Origin: Parascedosporium putredinis
Taxonomy: Eukaryota > Ascomycota > Sordariomycetes > Microascales > Microascaceae
DNA: 64,000 nt
Assembly: GCA_949357655.1 (NCBI GenBank)
Contig: CASHTG010000020.1
Span: 620,001-684,000 of the forward strand
Direction of reading: 5' to 3'
Position numbers and translations under genes: made by a program. Positions 10,767 through 23,400 of this stretch are shown here, one piece after another (position 1 is the stretch's first letter; every line of letters begins with the position of its first letter). The notes below the pieces were generated by a model that ran no database searches, had not been told where the DNA came from, and saw only the letters and a program-made list of their open reading frames with translations.

Positions 10767-12604
10767 ATGGCATCCTCACCGCCCGCCCAAGATAAATCCT
10801 CCCCAGCTGCAAAGTCGCCGTCGCCAAAGTCCCCAACACCAAAGTCGCCAACCCCTGAGAACAATGACGATCCCATCGAAGCCGTAGGTTGACCCGACTT
10901 GTCCCTTGCACCGCTCATAGGGAGGCTGGGCGGACCTGGAGCAGGGCAGACTCGCGCACGCGAATCAATTTCTCATACTGGAGATGAATAGGATACCACC
11001 CACGACGATGGAGATTCGACCTATGCCGCTTCGTAAGCTGGATACCGCCATTTTATGTGAAGAGGGTTGTGTGGAGAGGGCTAACCAGGCTGAAAGGCTC
11101 GTGTCCGACACCACCTCGTTGAGGACTTCTATGCTCGAATATCGGTGGGAGAATGGCAGGCGATATACCGCTGCCGAAGACTCTAGATACTGGTACGTGT
11201 AGCTGAATGTTTTTGCCTTTATCATGAAGTACTCAAAAACTGACTCTGCCATTTTCGTGGATTTAGGGGCCCCAACGACGAGAAGCAGCAAATCGCCGAA
11301 GACCTACTGTATGTTGAACTCTGCATCTTGACAAAGAATAGGATAGCCTGACGGTGACGCCACTAGCCACGAAATGCACAAGCTCATCCTCGAAGGAAAG
11401 CTGCACAAGGTTCCGATTTCTGAAATCCAGGTACGCTCGACCCCATTTCCCCGTTCCCCTTGAATTAACGGGTCCTAGAAAGATCCCATTTCTAACCTAG
11501 TTTCATGCGGGTTGTAGACGGCGTTAGATGTCGGCTGCGGTACTGGTTCTTGGGCCATGTAAGTGATCAGCACCAACCCCTTCCCGACTCAAAGACGCAG
11601 ATCCACCCCCTGCCTTCCATTCACGCCCCCATGGTGGCTGCACGAACTGACCCAATCCCTCTCACATAGAGAGTTTGCGGACGAGCATCCGGAGTGCACC
11701 GTGACAGGTGTCGACTTATCCCCGATCCAACCCAGATTTGTCCCGCCCAACTGCCGTTTCGAGGTAGATGACATCAACAAGGCCTGGACCTTCCCCGAAG
11801 ACCACTTCGATTACGTGCATGTGCGCAACATGCTTGGGACCGTGGCCAACTGGACCGACTTCTACACGGCCGCAATCAAGTAAGGAATATTCTCAAACTT
11901 CCACCCAGGTGACGCAAGGTAGATGTGTACATACAGGAATTCTGAGACTAACTGGGGTATCTCCTAAACCAGGCACGTCAAGCCCGGTGGTTGGGTGGAG
12001 CAAATAGAGCTATCCAGTTCCCCTCGCGCCGACGACGATTCTATCCCCGACGGTTCTGCCCTCAGTCGATGGCCAGGCCTCTTCAATAACATTGGCGACA
12101 AGCTGGGTATAAGCTTCCGGGCCGCCGAGGAGGCACGTGAGGCTCTCACAAACGCCGGGTTTGTCAATGTGACTGAGCATATCATCAAGGTCCCCCTCGG
12201 ACCGTGGCCTAAGGACAAGCGGCTAAAGAGCTGGGGCCAATGGTGCCGCTACTTTTCACTCGAGGGTCTCGAGGGCTTTGCTTTGCGCTCAGTCGTGGAT
12301 GTCTTGGGGGTGAGATTTTACAAACCTCTACTTGCGCATATCCAGCGCGATGGATAAAGGGTTCGCACTTGCTAACCATTCTATCAAATAGTGGACCTAT
12401 GAAGAGGCGCAGCTTCTCTTCATGGAGATGCGGAAAAACCTCACGGATCCAAGGGTTCATGCGTACACCAACCTGTAAGTGGGAATGGGGAATAAGATTT
12501 TGACTGGTTTCCCGGGAATCAGGACCTAAAACTAACCATGTCTCTTCGCGCCTCCTTCTAGACATATCGTATACGGGCAGCGGCCGGAAGCGCCGGTGGC
12601 GTAG
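10767..12604 (+). CDS. LaeA-like class I SAM-dependent methyltransferase
   Basis: Ten exons (10767-10883, 10992-11032, 11079-11192, 11267-11308, 11367-11430, 11518-11558, 11670-11879, 11973-12309, 12392-12474, 12562-12604) with GT..AG borders add up to exactly 364 codons, so no frameshift is needed. The N-terminus is a disordered Ser/Pro/Lys repeat (KSPTPKSPTP). An acidic segment follows (HDDGDSTYAAS), then SMLEYRWENGRRY, which is typical of the LaeA/UMTA-type family. The SAM-binding motif I is ALDVGCGTGSWA at about residues 128-139, split by an intron before IEFADEHPE, and VTGVDLSPIQP supplies the acidic residue at the end of strand 2. The post-I region contains FDYVHVRNMLG and VKPGGWVEQIE. 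LaeA controls secondary-metabolite clusters with the velvet complex; most paralogues have other or unknown substrates, and this could be one of them. Several exons are very short (41-43 bases). Confidence 0.85.
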
Positions 12605-14136
12605 TAGCCTACTTTTACACGAAGACACGAGCTTGGGTTCGATTTCCTATTTTGCTTCTTCCTTTTGCTTTCGTTTTGCCTAGATTCAGCTAGCGGGTAT
12701 GATGGATATTCTCTTCAGATATGCGTAATGAAAATCAATAGCAGCGATTCTTGGTGGTGAATTTCGTTTGACTCCCTCTCTTTGTTTTTCTATCATATTC
12801 ACGCTCCCCTCAGAGGAACCCCCACCGGTTTAATCTTGCCCCTTTCTCACAATCGTCGTCAGCTCTCCGTGGGCAAGTGAGATGGGCGTCGCAGTGTTGG
12901 AGCGGCTTCTTTGCCGGACCGTCGACCCGGTCACTTCGCCGAGACCGTGGTTTCCTCGGTGGTGATTTGGCACGTGCTGCCGAAAGTGGCCGGTCCTTTC
13001 AGCGATATCGGCAAAACTCTGAACACTAACGTCCTGTAAAGGGGCGTTTTATCGCAAAGAGGGGCAGATAACGGGCGACGAGCGATAACGAATCGACCGG
13101 GGCATTGTAATGATACGAACAGCGAGAAAACAAAGAAATGGGCCCACGAAAATTGGAGCGGCCGCATTGAGAAAAGCTAATTATAGACTCACAGAGTAAT
13201 TTTGCAAGGGGGAGGAGGGAGTCGCAAAGGGTGCCTGCAGGTGGGCCTCTACCCGCTGTTAGCTTCGATTTGAATAGATGCTTAGATTGAATGGAAAGAT
13301 TGGATGTCATGGTGGAAGGGTTTTGGTTTCATTCCCCCTTCTCTTGGAATGTCTCCCTCCTCGGCCAAGCTTGAACTTGTAGAGCAACTCGGCCCCAGGA
13401 GATTGGTCCTAGAAGCCACGATATTCGAGCACGCCGCGACGCGCATAGCGACCCGCCCAGCGGGAATGAAATCACGGAGTTCCCGATAATTTCATCACAC
13501 CTGCCGGCTAGATTTCGCTCCGTGCTCGGCCGGGTCAAATCACGCTAGGGAAGGTTTGGCGGGTCAGTCATCGGAATTTTCTAGAGCTTCCAGGCGGGCC
13601 ATAAACCCTCAAATATCAACACTACGGAGTTTTGATAGTCTAGTATGACAGCCGAAATCGCATTTGCAAGTTCCGCAAAACTGTCTGGGGAAGCGGACGA
13701 GGCTAGGGTATACATCCATGGATGTATATGCATTCACCTGCAGAACCTAGAACCTGGTTGAGGGCCACCGCTGCACGTGTGAGTTGGGGGACTCCAGGTA
13801 CAGATTGTTTCAGATACACGCCTGGAGGCTGTCAAATTGATCCCTGTTACTTTTTGTGCCATCGCTGACTCTTTTTCTATGCATGATCGTCGTCAATGTG
13901 TCGGCGGTGCTGTGTGGCTGCGTTGCGGCTTAGGCCGGCCGCCCCCGCATCATGCCCGTGTAACCAAACTCTAATGACCTCACTCCCTTCTTTCAACTCA
14001 TCAAGCTATCAAACAGCTACTTTGGAACCGGGATTCCTAAACGTGACGACTTTTGAGGAACGCTGCCTCATTTGTCTCGATTCTTATTTTATGCTGAACA
14101 CCTGCTCGTAGAGGCTATCTTTCTGCCATCTTCACC
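12605..14136. other. Intergenic region, about 1.5 kb
   Basis: No gene recognised. Contains the perfect 20-base palindrome at 13709-13728 listed separately. Confidence 0.4.
13709..13728. repeat. Perfect 20-bp palindrome
   Basis: TATACATCCATGGATGTATA is identical to its own reverse complement with no spacer. It lies in the space between the methyltransferase and PQ-loop genes, about 400 bases upstream of the latter. It could be a dimer-binding site or chance; no second copy was noticed. Confidence 0.6.
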
Positions 14137-15105
14137 ATGTCCATCCTCGGTACTGTAGATGATATATCTAGACTGTCCGCATTCCTCCACCACCTTACGA
14201 CCGATCTGGATGCTGATGACTTCTTTACGAATATAGAGTGCTCATATTCGCCACGCTGGCTTCGTTCTACCCCCAGCTACGAAAGATTGTACTGCGCAAG
14301 GATGCGTCGGGCATATCCTTGGCCTACCTGCTCTTGAGCTCAGTCTCTGCTATGGAACAGTTCACCATATACGCCAGCCGTTTCATCTACCACAAAGGTT
14401 TCCCCGACGGCGAGGTGTCAACCCCCACACGGCTGGGGACTGGCTGAACCTCGTACAAGTTTCCGTCTTATTACTCAGTACTACCGTGCTGTAAGTACTG
14501 AAGGAAGATGTCACGGTTCTTGGAACCAATGCCGTTGGCTTCAAGGATCTTTCGTTGGGACGGGATGCCCTTTTCTAACTTCACCACCGTTTAGGTTTGC
14601 GGTTGCTACTTGGTATCTTCCGGACCGCCAGGTCGAGAAGGTCATCCTCACTATTGGCTACTTGGCCCTCGCCTACGGGTCCTTCCTCCCGGTGCTACCT
14701 TATTTCTCAAAGTCGTACAGAGAAAGCGGCCACCGAGGCCTCGCCCTGTTCCTGGCAACGCACACGTATTGGGTAAACTGGTTCGTCAGCTTCGGCATAT
14801 TCCCCGTATCGTTGTTCTGCCAGTGGCTTTGCATGAAGGGGCAGCCTGTGCCACGGAGCCTAAGCGTCGAGGGGCTCGCGGCGCAATCTGTGGCGTTTGT
14901 CCTAACGGGCGTGTCGTGGACGTGGCGCATGACGGTAGACAAGGCCACGTGGGCCGAGTGGTATATGTTTGTCGGCTATGCCGCGGTTGATAACTTGCTC
15001 TTTGGCGTTGTCCAAGGCATTCTTTGTCTTTTCATCTGCGGGAAGACAAGGCCGGTAGAGGGCCGGGTCGATGAAGATGAGGCCCGCCCTCTACTTCCAA
15101 ACTAG
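14137..15105 (+). CDS. PQ-loop repeat membrane protein
   Basis: Three exons fit: 14137-14149, 14239-14490 and 14595-15105, giving 258 residues after one base is added at the five-C run 14422-14426. The first PQ motif is FYPQLRKIVLRKDASGISLA, the typical Pro-Gln followed by a helix break. The PHTAGDWLNL segment after the shift is also typical of fungal PQ-loop proteins, and the last exon has several transmembrane helices (FLPVLPYF, FGIFPVSLFCQWL, VQGILCLFI). PQ-loop proteins include lysosomal/vacuolar cystine and cationic amino-acid exporters, but this one lacks a closer assignment. The tiny first exon has a weak donor (GTACTG), so the start is uncertain; the whole-codon total supports it. The C-terminal DEARPLLPN is acidic with a dileucine, which would suit vacuolar sorting (inference). 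Confidence 0.75.
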
Positions 15106-17710
15106 GGGTAAGATGTTGAGTTGACTTGGTACTCTACTTATCCCTATGTGTTTCCGGATCGCGGCGCGATCTTGACACCTCCGTGCGTGGAAGAGACCCC
15201 ACAGGAACATGATTGCGACGGTATCAGTTTGGACGTGCGATTATCTACAGGAATCGATGGAATATGTCATCTGTTCCTTTATCTCATCCAAAAATGAAAG
15301 AGGTCTAGCATCTCGGATAAGCCACGGCGGACCAACCGCCAAGTCCCCAGCCCAAGAGTTTGATATCATCTGTTCTTAGTCGATACTCGAGTCTCAAGAG
15401 TTGTCAGCAACTTCAAGGACGGACGCCGCCGGCCGAACAAAGGGCACAACGTTTGAACCTGGCCTCTCTGGCAGGCATGAAAATAGCATATGGGATCGAG
15501 GGGCTAGGGGTCGGGATCTACTGCCGCTCGACTCGGTTCGTTGCCTCGAAGAAGAAGACTAGCTCTGCGCGCTAGACTGCACACGGCCCTAGGAGGAAGG
15601 ATGGCTAGTAAAATTTTGTGCTAAAGCCGCTGCAGCTTATCACGAGAATGTGGCGGGATGTGCAACCTTGCCCCCCCGGCGACCGGATTACATAATCCAG
15701 AAACAGAAACGACTACTCCCAAAGCGGGCAAACCTGAAACCCCATAATTAGAGAATCAATTCAGTCAAGGGAGCCAAAAACGATGCTTTTCTTTTTGTCT
15801 TTGGTTATATCTAAAGAAAATTTCTCTCTGCGTGGCACGCATAGCCGATCCTTCTATCATCTCCGCGGCGTACGTGATAGGCGGGTATTGAACGTTGCGA
15901 CGCAAGGACAAGGAATACCCGGACGAATGCTCAGTAAATAATCCGACTCGGCCGGCTGATGGTTGTGGCCTGCATGCTTGGCTAAGCACATCAGCAAGCC
16001 GGCTTTCTCACCCAATGATCTGCAATTTCTTGGGAGACCAATCTGATGATACGATGCCACCCGTTCCGAGTGGCAATGTACCCCGGCCCGTAGTTTTTTC
16101 GACTGCGGGATGCCAGATCCTCCTCAAAAGCACAAAGGAGAGTACTTGACCTACTGTTACTACATGTACCGAGGTAGGCAATGAGCAAATAAAGCTTTGT
16201 ACTTCGTACCAATTGCTACGGTAGCTGGCCCGTCAGCAAGCCAAGCCCGTATCGCTCAGCCAGCCAACTCAGGACAGCTAAGATAACAAAAGGTCTCCGA
16301 ATCGCTACATGTGGTATCCGATGGCCGGTACAAGGGGAGGAGGCGGGGAGGAGCTGGAAAGGGGGGAGGGCCAGAGAGAACGCAGGCAGGGGTAACAAAA
16401 AGCTCGAGATAGGAAAGCGGCGATGTGCTATGGCTCTCCAGAGTGAGCGTTGGCTGGGCTGAACCCTTGTTTGGGCGGCGGTGATGGTGTTGATTTGCTT
16501 GGGGTTGCTTAAACTGGGATGAGGGGGATCCCGAGCTCCCACTGGCTGCGCTGCGATGAGGGTTGGTGCTTATCGCTGCTAGTCCGTGTACCGATAGCTC
16601 AACCTCCGCCTTTTTCTTAGCCCGGATTCGGACCATCATTCATCCTGTATCCCAAGAACCCGTTGTCATCAGGGGAGAGGTGCAGGGTCATTAGAGAGAC
16701 TAATTCTTTGTGGATGTATTGGATAGGTGAGGCGTCGTTTTGGGCTGGTTTCTGCGCGCTTCGCGACCGGGCGCGGGGACACTGTGAACGTGCATTGTGT
16801 GGAGGGAGCCATCAATGGATCCATTCCATCTTCTCGCCCTTCTTCCACTACTGCGATCGGGAACAAAGTAGGTGGAGTTTGATTTGTTTCCATACTATGA
16901 ATGAGCCCTATTACACTTTTCCTACTCCTGCTTTCCGTGCGCAGACAAACTCCCGCACGCAAATCGGTTTATTGTGATAGCAGCAACAAAACAGCAAAAT
17001 CAAGGGCCGCAGAGGGCATCAATCCATTGCCACAGGCCCTGGCTTTCTCCGCACAACGCACAACACAGGTGATCTTGCCTTTTTCCCAGTTGAGCTCTAG
17101 CCCAATCCATCCACACCTCCGAGGCCACCGGCGAAGAGGAAATAGCGCCGCTCCATTCCCGAGTCGGGTTCCCACCCCCACCTCGCCCCTGAGCCAATAA
17201 GCCTCGTCCTGATAACGAGAGACAATGCCAACCCGTTATCTGGGAGAAGAGTAATCGTGGGAGGTTTCTGTTCCTCCCCCACTAATCCGTGCAAGTCGCC
17301 CCAGAAGCCACCCATCCGGCGCACGCGACATGGGGAGGGGACATGGGGGGCGTGTGTAGGTGCGTGTGTGGGTGTTACCGGGACCGCTGAGAGGAGCGAG
17401 CATGTGGAGCTGTCGAGATTTTTCTTTCTTTTCTCTTTTTTTTTTTTTTTTTTTGCCATTGCGACTTTCTTTGCATCCTTCAAGTGGGATTTTCATATAG
17501 AACCACCCGAGGCCCGCATTTGGGAGCTTCTGAGCTTCCCTTCCCTCCTCCGTGTCTCCTCTTTGCTTCGGGCAGTTCTCGAACTCGGCTCGATTTACAT
17601 CGCCAATCCATTCATTGGATTCCGTCTTTCCCTCCCTCTCTCTCTCCTTCTTCCCTTCCTAACCTCTCTCTCCCTCCACCCTCCGCCCGGCTTCGCCAAA
17701 AGTAGCAAAG
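15106..17710. other. Intergenic region, 2.6 kb, with the AzgA promoter at its end
   Basis: No gene recognised. The element GTACTTCGTAC occurs at 16199-16209 and again inside the palindrome near 59.1 kb. The 3' end is strongly pyrimidine-rich. Confidence 0.4.
17436..17454 (+). promoter_or_regulatory. Poly(dT) tract upstream of the AzgA-type gene
   Basis: Nineteen consecutive T lie 256 bases before the AzgA start, and a CT-rich tract (about 17624-17690) runs almost to the ATG. Poly(dA:dT) tracts commonly exclude nucleosomes in fungal promoters, so this may mark the nucleosome-free region. Confidence 0.45.
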
Positions 17711-20427
17711 ATGGGCTTCATCGACAAAATCAACGCCAAGGTCGCGGTCAGCCCCGTGGGCCGCTGGTTCAAGCTGGAAGGCTGCGGTCACGTATGTCCT
17801 CCCATCTATCATGTCTCTTCCCTCTGCGGAAGTTAAGCCTCGGTGATATTCTTTTTTTCGGACTTTAACGTTACCTTGGGCGCCTCCCTCTGCGCGCCTC
17901 TCTTCCACCATGTATAGCCGAAAGAGCGCAAGGGCTCCCTCTTCTTCACCGAGATTCGCGGCGGCCTCGCCTGCTTCTTCGCCATGGCCTACATTATCGC
18001 GGTCAACGCCTCCATCGTCGCCGACAGCGGTGGCACATGCGTGTGCAACACCAGGGACATCGATCGCTTCTGCCTCAAGGATACCGACTACCTCATGTGC
18101 ACGCAGCAGATCAAGCGCGACGCCGTCACTGCCACCGCCGCCATCTCTTCCCTCGCGACATTCTGCATGGGTCTCTTTGCCAACATGTGAGTCCTCTGCA
18201 TTGATTTCTCTTCCCTTTTTCCCCATTCTTTGATACCCGGCCTACCTCCGATCTCTGTCATGGCTATTTTGCTTTCTCGTGTCTTGAGCTCAAAGTGTTG
18301 CGCTCTCCGGTTTTTCCCCTTGACGATTTTTTTCGCCTCTCTTATCGGAAGTGGGACCACCAATACTGACATGTGCGCTATCTAGGCCCGTCGGCTTGGC
18401 ACCAGGAATGGGTAAGTTTTTTTTTCTCATTTTATTCCTCTAGCACGCCTGCCAGTCCATCGTTTTTATTTCCTCTTCCGGCCTTTGCTGTGTTTCGTAC
18501 GATTCGCATCCTCTCGAATGATATTCCCGCCCGCCGCCAAGGGATATGGAGAAACAAAATAAAGCCATTCGATATGCTAGCCCCCTCAAAGAGGCTTCGG
18601 CTCTCGGGCCACGACCACGCGACACCCCCACAATTCTGGTTTTTCTTTGTTCTTTTTCTCCTTTTTCCCTCGGTGGCGTTCCGCCGCGTGCTCGGGGCGC
18701 GCCCGGGAGGGTCGGCTGAACAATAAACGAAAATCCGAGCGGGGCTGAAAGAGGAAGGAAAAAAGAGTGCAAAGAGTGCAACGACGACGATTGATTTGCT
18801 TGTTCTTTCTTGGAGCTATTGGTTCTAACGCTCGATCGTGCTCCAAAACTAGGTCTCAATGCGTACTTCACCTATACTGTCGGTAAGTCACAGCGCGCCC
18901 GCTTCCTCGCTCTCTCCCCAATGTCAAGCTCCCCATTCGATCCGGATCTGGGTCTTAGCGGCGCATCCGCCGCAACGACTAGCATCACGACATGGATTTT
19001 ATGGGATGAAGAAAAAAAAAGAAAAGATTGCTCCATTTCGAGCAATGGCCTCCCTTCGCCGCGACCCCCGCGCTAACACATCACCTTCTCTCCCATAGTC
19101 GGTCTCCACGGAACCGGTCCCGTGCCCTACCAAGTCGCCCTGACCGCCATCTTCATCGAAGGCTTCATCTTCTTCGGCCTCGCCCTGTTCGGCATGCGCC
19201 AGTGGCTCGCCCGCGCCATCCCCGCTCCATCAAGCTCGCCACCAGCGCGGGTATCGGCCTGTTCCTCACCCTCATCGGCCTCACCTACAGCGAGGGCATC
19301 GCCCTCGTCGTCGGCGCCACCGCCACCCCGTCGAGCTCGCCGGCTGCTCCCCGAGAACCGTCTCGAGGATGGCACCTGCCCCAGCTGGGACAAGATGCGC
19401 TACCCCGCCATGTGGGTGGGCATCTTTGCGGCGGCATCTTCACTACTATCCTCATGATGTACAAGGTCCGCGGCGCCATCATCGCCGGCATCGTCCTCGT
19501 CAGCATCATCTCCTGGCCCAGGACCACCCCCGTCACCTACTTCCCTATACCGATATTGGCAACGACTCCTTTGACTTTTTCAAAAAGGTCGTCGACTTCC
19601 ACAAGATCTCCAAGATCCTCAACGTCCAGGAGTGGAACATTTCCGGCTACGGCGGCCAGTTCGGCCTCGCCCTCATCACCTTCCTCTACGTCGACATCCT
19701 CGACTGCACCGGTACCCTCTACGGTATGGCTCGCTTCGCCAACCTCATCGACCCCGTCACCCAGGATTTTGAGGGCTCCAGCATCGCCTACATGGTCGAC
19801 GCCCTCAGCATTTCCGTCGGCGCCGTCCTCGGCGTGCCCCCGTCACCGCTTTCGTCGAGTCCGGTGCCGGTATCTCCGAAGGCGGCAAGACCGGCCTCAC
19901 CGCCGTCGTCGCCGGTCTCTGCTTCTTCATCTCCATCTTCTTCGCTCCCATCTTCGCCTCCATCCCTCCCTGGGCCACCGGCTGCGTGCTCATCCTCGTC
20001 GGTTCCATGATGGTCGGCTCCGTCACCGAGATCAACTGGCGCTACCTCGGCGACGGCGTGCCCGCCTTCCTCACCATCGCCCTCATGCCCTTCACCTATT
20101 CTATCGCCGACGGCCTCATCGCCGGTATCTGCAGCTACATCTGCCTCAACACCATTGTCTGGCTCATCAAGGTCGCTTCCGGCGGCCGCATCGTGCCTCC
20201 CAACTACGAGGAGCGCGACGGCTGGACCTACCGCATTCCCGGCGGCTTCTTCCCCGTGGATGGTGCGCCTCAGCCAGGGCAAGAAGGACTTCTGGAAGGA
20301 CGACACTCCTCCCCTCAGCCAGGTCGTTGTCCAGAGCGAGGTCCGCACCCCCTCCGAAGGCGAGCTCGCCTCCGATGTTGAGAAGAGCGGCGTGGCCACG
20401 GCGCAGGCTCCGAGGAAGGAAGAGTAA
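17711..20427 (+). CDS. AzgA-type purine (hypoxanthine/adenine/guanine) permease; seven apparent C-run losses
   Basis: Five exons (17711-17791, 17918-18186, 18386-18411, 18853-18882, 19099-20427). AzgA proteins are plasma-membrane proton symporters for hypoxanthine, adenine and guanine. Family marks are the N-terminal VGRWFKLEGCGH, FFTEIRGGLACFFAMAYII, the split GLAPGMG|LNAYFTYTV|VGLHGTG block, FEGSSIAYMVDALSI and a cytosolic GKKDFW tail. Exons 3 and 4 are only 26 and 30 bases and carry part of the most conserved segment. In exon 5 the frame changes at 19220-19223, 19326-19329, 19349-19352, 19429-19434, 19543-19545, 19837-19841 and 20252-20255. All fit one missing base (two at the last), mostly C in a C run. 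Corrected length is 580 residues, the normal AzgA size. Introns of 441 and 216 bases are long for this window. A UapA-like permease follows on the same strand. Confidence 0.88.
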
Positions 20428-23400
20428 ATGATTTCAATTTTGTTCACGTTGGGAGCGCTTTTTTATTATGATCGGACGCAGGAGGGCAGGCTCAACCTCT
20501 GAGGCAAGCGCGCGCTAGCAGCTGCTACCTTGCCAAGACATGGATGTTTGGGATTGCGGGTTGCGGGAGCTCGGGATGGTGAAGGGAGGCTGGCTGTTTT
20601 TGGGTTGAACGTTTTGGAGGAAACCATATATACCATATCTTCTATTTTGAACCCACTGTTTAGTGACACCGTATGATATACTCTTAATTCTATTTACAAT
20701 TTCTTGAAAAGCTCTTGTGGTCGGTGTTTGCTGGTTCAATGGTAGGAGGGGACCGTCAGGTAGCAGGCGATAGCATGTATAAGACTAACAACATGGATGT
20801 CCTTGGTAACTGAGCGCTTTCCATACCTCCCTCTATTCGTCGTCTGGCAAAACGAGGTAATATTTCGTAGACTACATGTAACACAGAAGGTGGCCGTGCC
20901 ACTATGAATGTAGGTTCGCTATGAACTCAGCAATAAAACGTGTGTATTACTCGCTTCTCTCTACATCGACCTGGTCACCAACGTGCCTCTTGCTTGTGAA
21001 TCAACGCGTTGGCATCTCAGTCGACCCGGCCCCCATCCTGCCCCACAAGAGCTCAGCTACGGTCAAGGCTGAACTCACTGACCCCCACCAAGAGCCGCTC
21101 TCAAAGTTGACGTGTGAGGGTGAAAACCATGTACTCTCATTGGCCAAAGCGTGAGCCCGGTTCGAGGCCCTCGGGGCATCGAGCCGAGACACCGGCGTCT
21201 TGGTTCATGTCATCCCATATCTCTTGCGAGAAAAGCACGCAAGAAGTGGATAGTCAATGAGAAAGAAGAAGGAAAAAACACTCACGCAGCGTCCAGCTCC
21301 GTGGTTATCGGTTGGGGTGGCAAGCATCACCTGCCGTCACCGCATACGACTGCAGCTACGCGAGCGCCCCAAATCCTCGGGTATCGACAAAGCTCCCGGC
21401 AGCTCGCTATCTGTTGCAACCTTCCCAAGACCTTTCAATTCCTCCCCAAGTTGGCGGCCATCGGCCACCTCCGACGAGTCGCCAGCCCCACCCCCACACT
21501 CGGCGACAGCGACAAGGAGCCCTTTTCGGGATGCATAGGAGGGGTCGGGAAGGGTTGGATGCATGCCTCGGTGTACGGCTAACCGGTTGCGAATGGTTGC
21601 GTTGCAAGGCCTGGGGGAAAAGCAGGGAGAGAGGGAGCGAAAGGCCCAAGTTTCTATCAGACACCCCTTCACCCCTTGCCACATGGCATGGCTTATCGGC
21701 CAGGGTGGGGCTTCTTGGCTGTTGTGGAACGCTAGGGTCCCGAATTGGGATATGGGACCGGGCCCGTTGGCCTGTGGGAGATGGGGGATCCTTATCTGCC
21801 AAGACGCAAGCCTTATCAGCATCGCCAACTTATGGAGTTTCTAGAGTGTGTTTCCACCCAACCGCATGGCATAGCATGGCCCGAAAGGGCTTTCTCGTCT
21901 GAAATATCGAGACATAAAACCTGTTTGGCCAGGTGATGATAGTTTGTCGAGATAAAAAAAAATAACAAAGAACAAAAAACAAACAACCCTGCCGACGGTC
22001 GAAGAAGGCCATCTTGATCAGAACCACCTGTCATGGCTCGGTTCACCTTGGTCCAACATTCCTCACTCAGACCACAATGCTCCCAACACCAGCCTGTTTT
22101 CCTTGATTGTTGTTCTATAAACACGAATCTACCAAGCACAGTTAGAGTGGGCAAATGTAATGAGCTGCTCATTCTTACAACCCTATGACCTTTCTCTAGG
22201 CTGTCGGTAATTGCATCTGTCCGAATTCTGCACGTGTCTTATCTTTTCAATGCTATCCAAGTCGTTTAGGTGAATGCATAGACCCGTATTAGGTACAGGC
22301 ACGATGGGCCAGATCGGTTTAGGGTTATGCTCCGCAATTTTTCATTGCCAACCCCGTTTTGTATTCTGAAGGGCGCCGTACCTGCGATAATTCGCCGGAC
22401 ACGAGTACTCGTCCAAGCTGTTTGTTCTCCAGACTAGTGTCCGCACAATTATTTTGATGTATAAGCCCGGTTACTAAGACACGTAACTGACAGCCCCGCA
22501 ACTGTCATTTATATATCGCGAAGCTAAACTGGACTACGCCACCCGAAAACTTCCGTTCCCTCGTTGGTTGCGGGATTGGTGATATTCGACAATCGAAGGA
22601 AAACGACGTAGGAGACGGCAGCTACGGATTCCATGGTCATGACGGATCAAGTTTCTCGCATCTGCGCTGGTGGTGAAATATATTGATCCCTCGAGCTGAA
22701 CAGGGATAGGGTGGCCAAGTTGTCGAGTCCATAAGCAATGGAGCACCTCGGTACTGGTTCCGGTACAAGGTTCATCGCAGTCCCAGGGCTTCTTGGCCTT
22801 CCCGCTGCCCAACTCCCTGGTAACCCGTACGCCCGGTCCGAGATGGTACCCGGATACAGAAAAGAGTCCGGGAAGCTACTGCAGTGGATCCATGCTAGTC
22901 CCCGGAAGGGGGCTGCCAGATAGCATGGTTAGCCTGCTTGGTGCAATATCAGTTTGCCTCTCTCCCTCTCTTACACACACAAATAGTTATGCAACTTGGG
23001 CCGGATCCGATGCCGGTGCGGGTCTCGAGACCTAGCTTAGTGCCGGTTTGGATCTGATCGATATTACTTGAGGGAATGCGAACCTCAAGCATGATGGTGT
23101 GCTCTTGGGAGAGGCTGAACACGGGTTGGATCCATAGATGCATCGACTCCACGCGCGGGTGCTTCTACATGGCCGATTGTAGCTGAAGAACGCCTATGCA
23201 GGTGGCTACTGGTGTTGGGTAGACTACATGTAGGATTCGAGCTGCATCTGTGGCGATCATCTACGATTCAGTCGCCACCTGGAAGATGAATCAACCGGGA
23301 GGAGGTCTACTTCTTCTCCTAGATTTGCCCTCTGGGGGTTATCTTGACACCTAGGACAGCAAGATACGATACTGCCCCTAAGTCATAATATTGTTACTCT

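Noticed and set aside
14150..14238. Reading through the first PQ-loop intron (MSILGTVDDISRL...)
   Set aside because: It ends out of frame with the PQ motif; the spliced version gives a whole-codon total.
17711..20427. Interpretation of the permease as a pseudogene
   Set aside because: Seven shifts all repairable at short C/G runs, perfect splice sites and whole-codon total speak against random decay.
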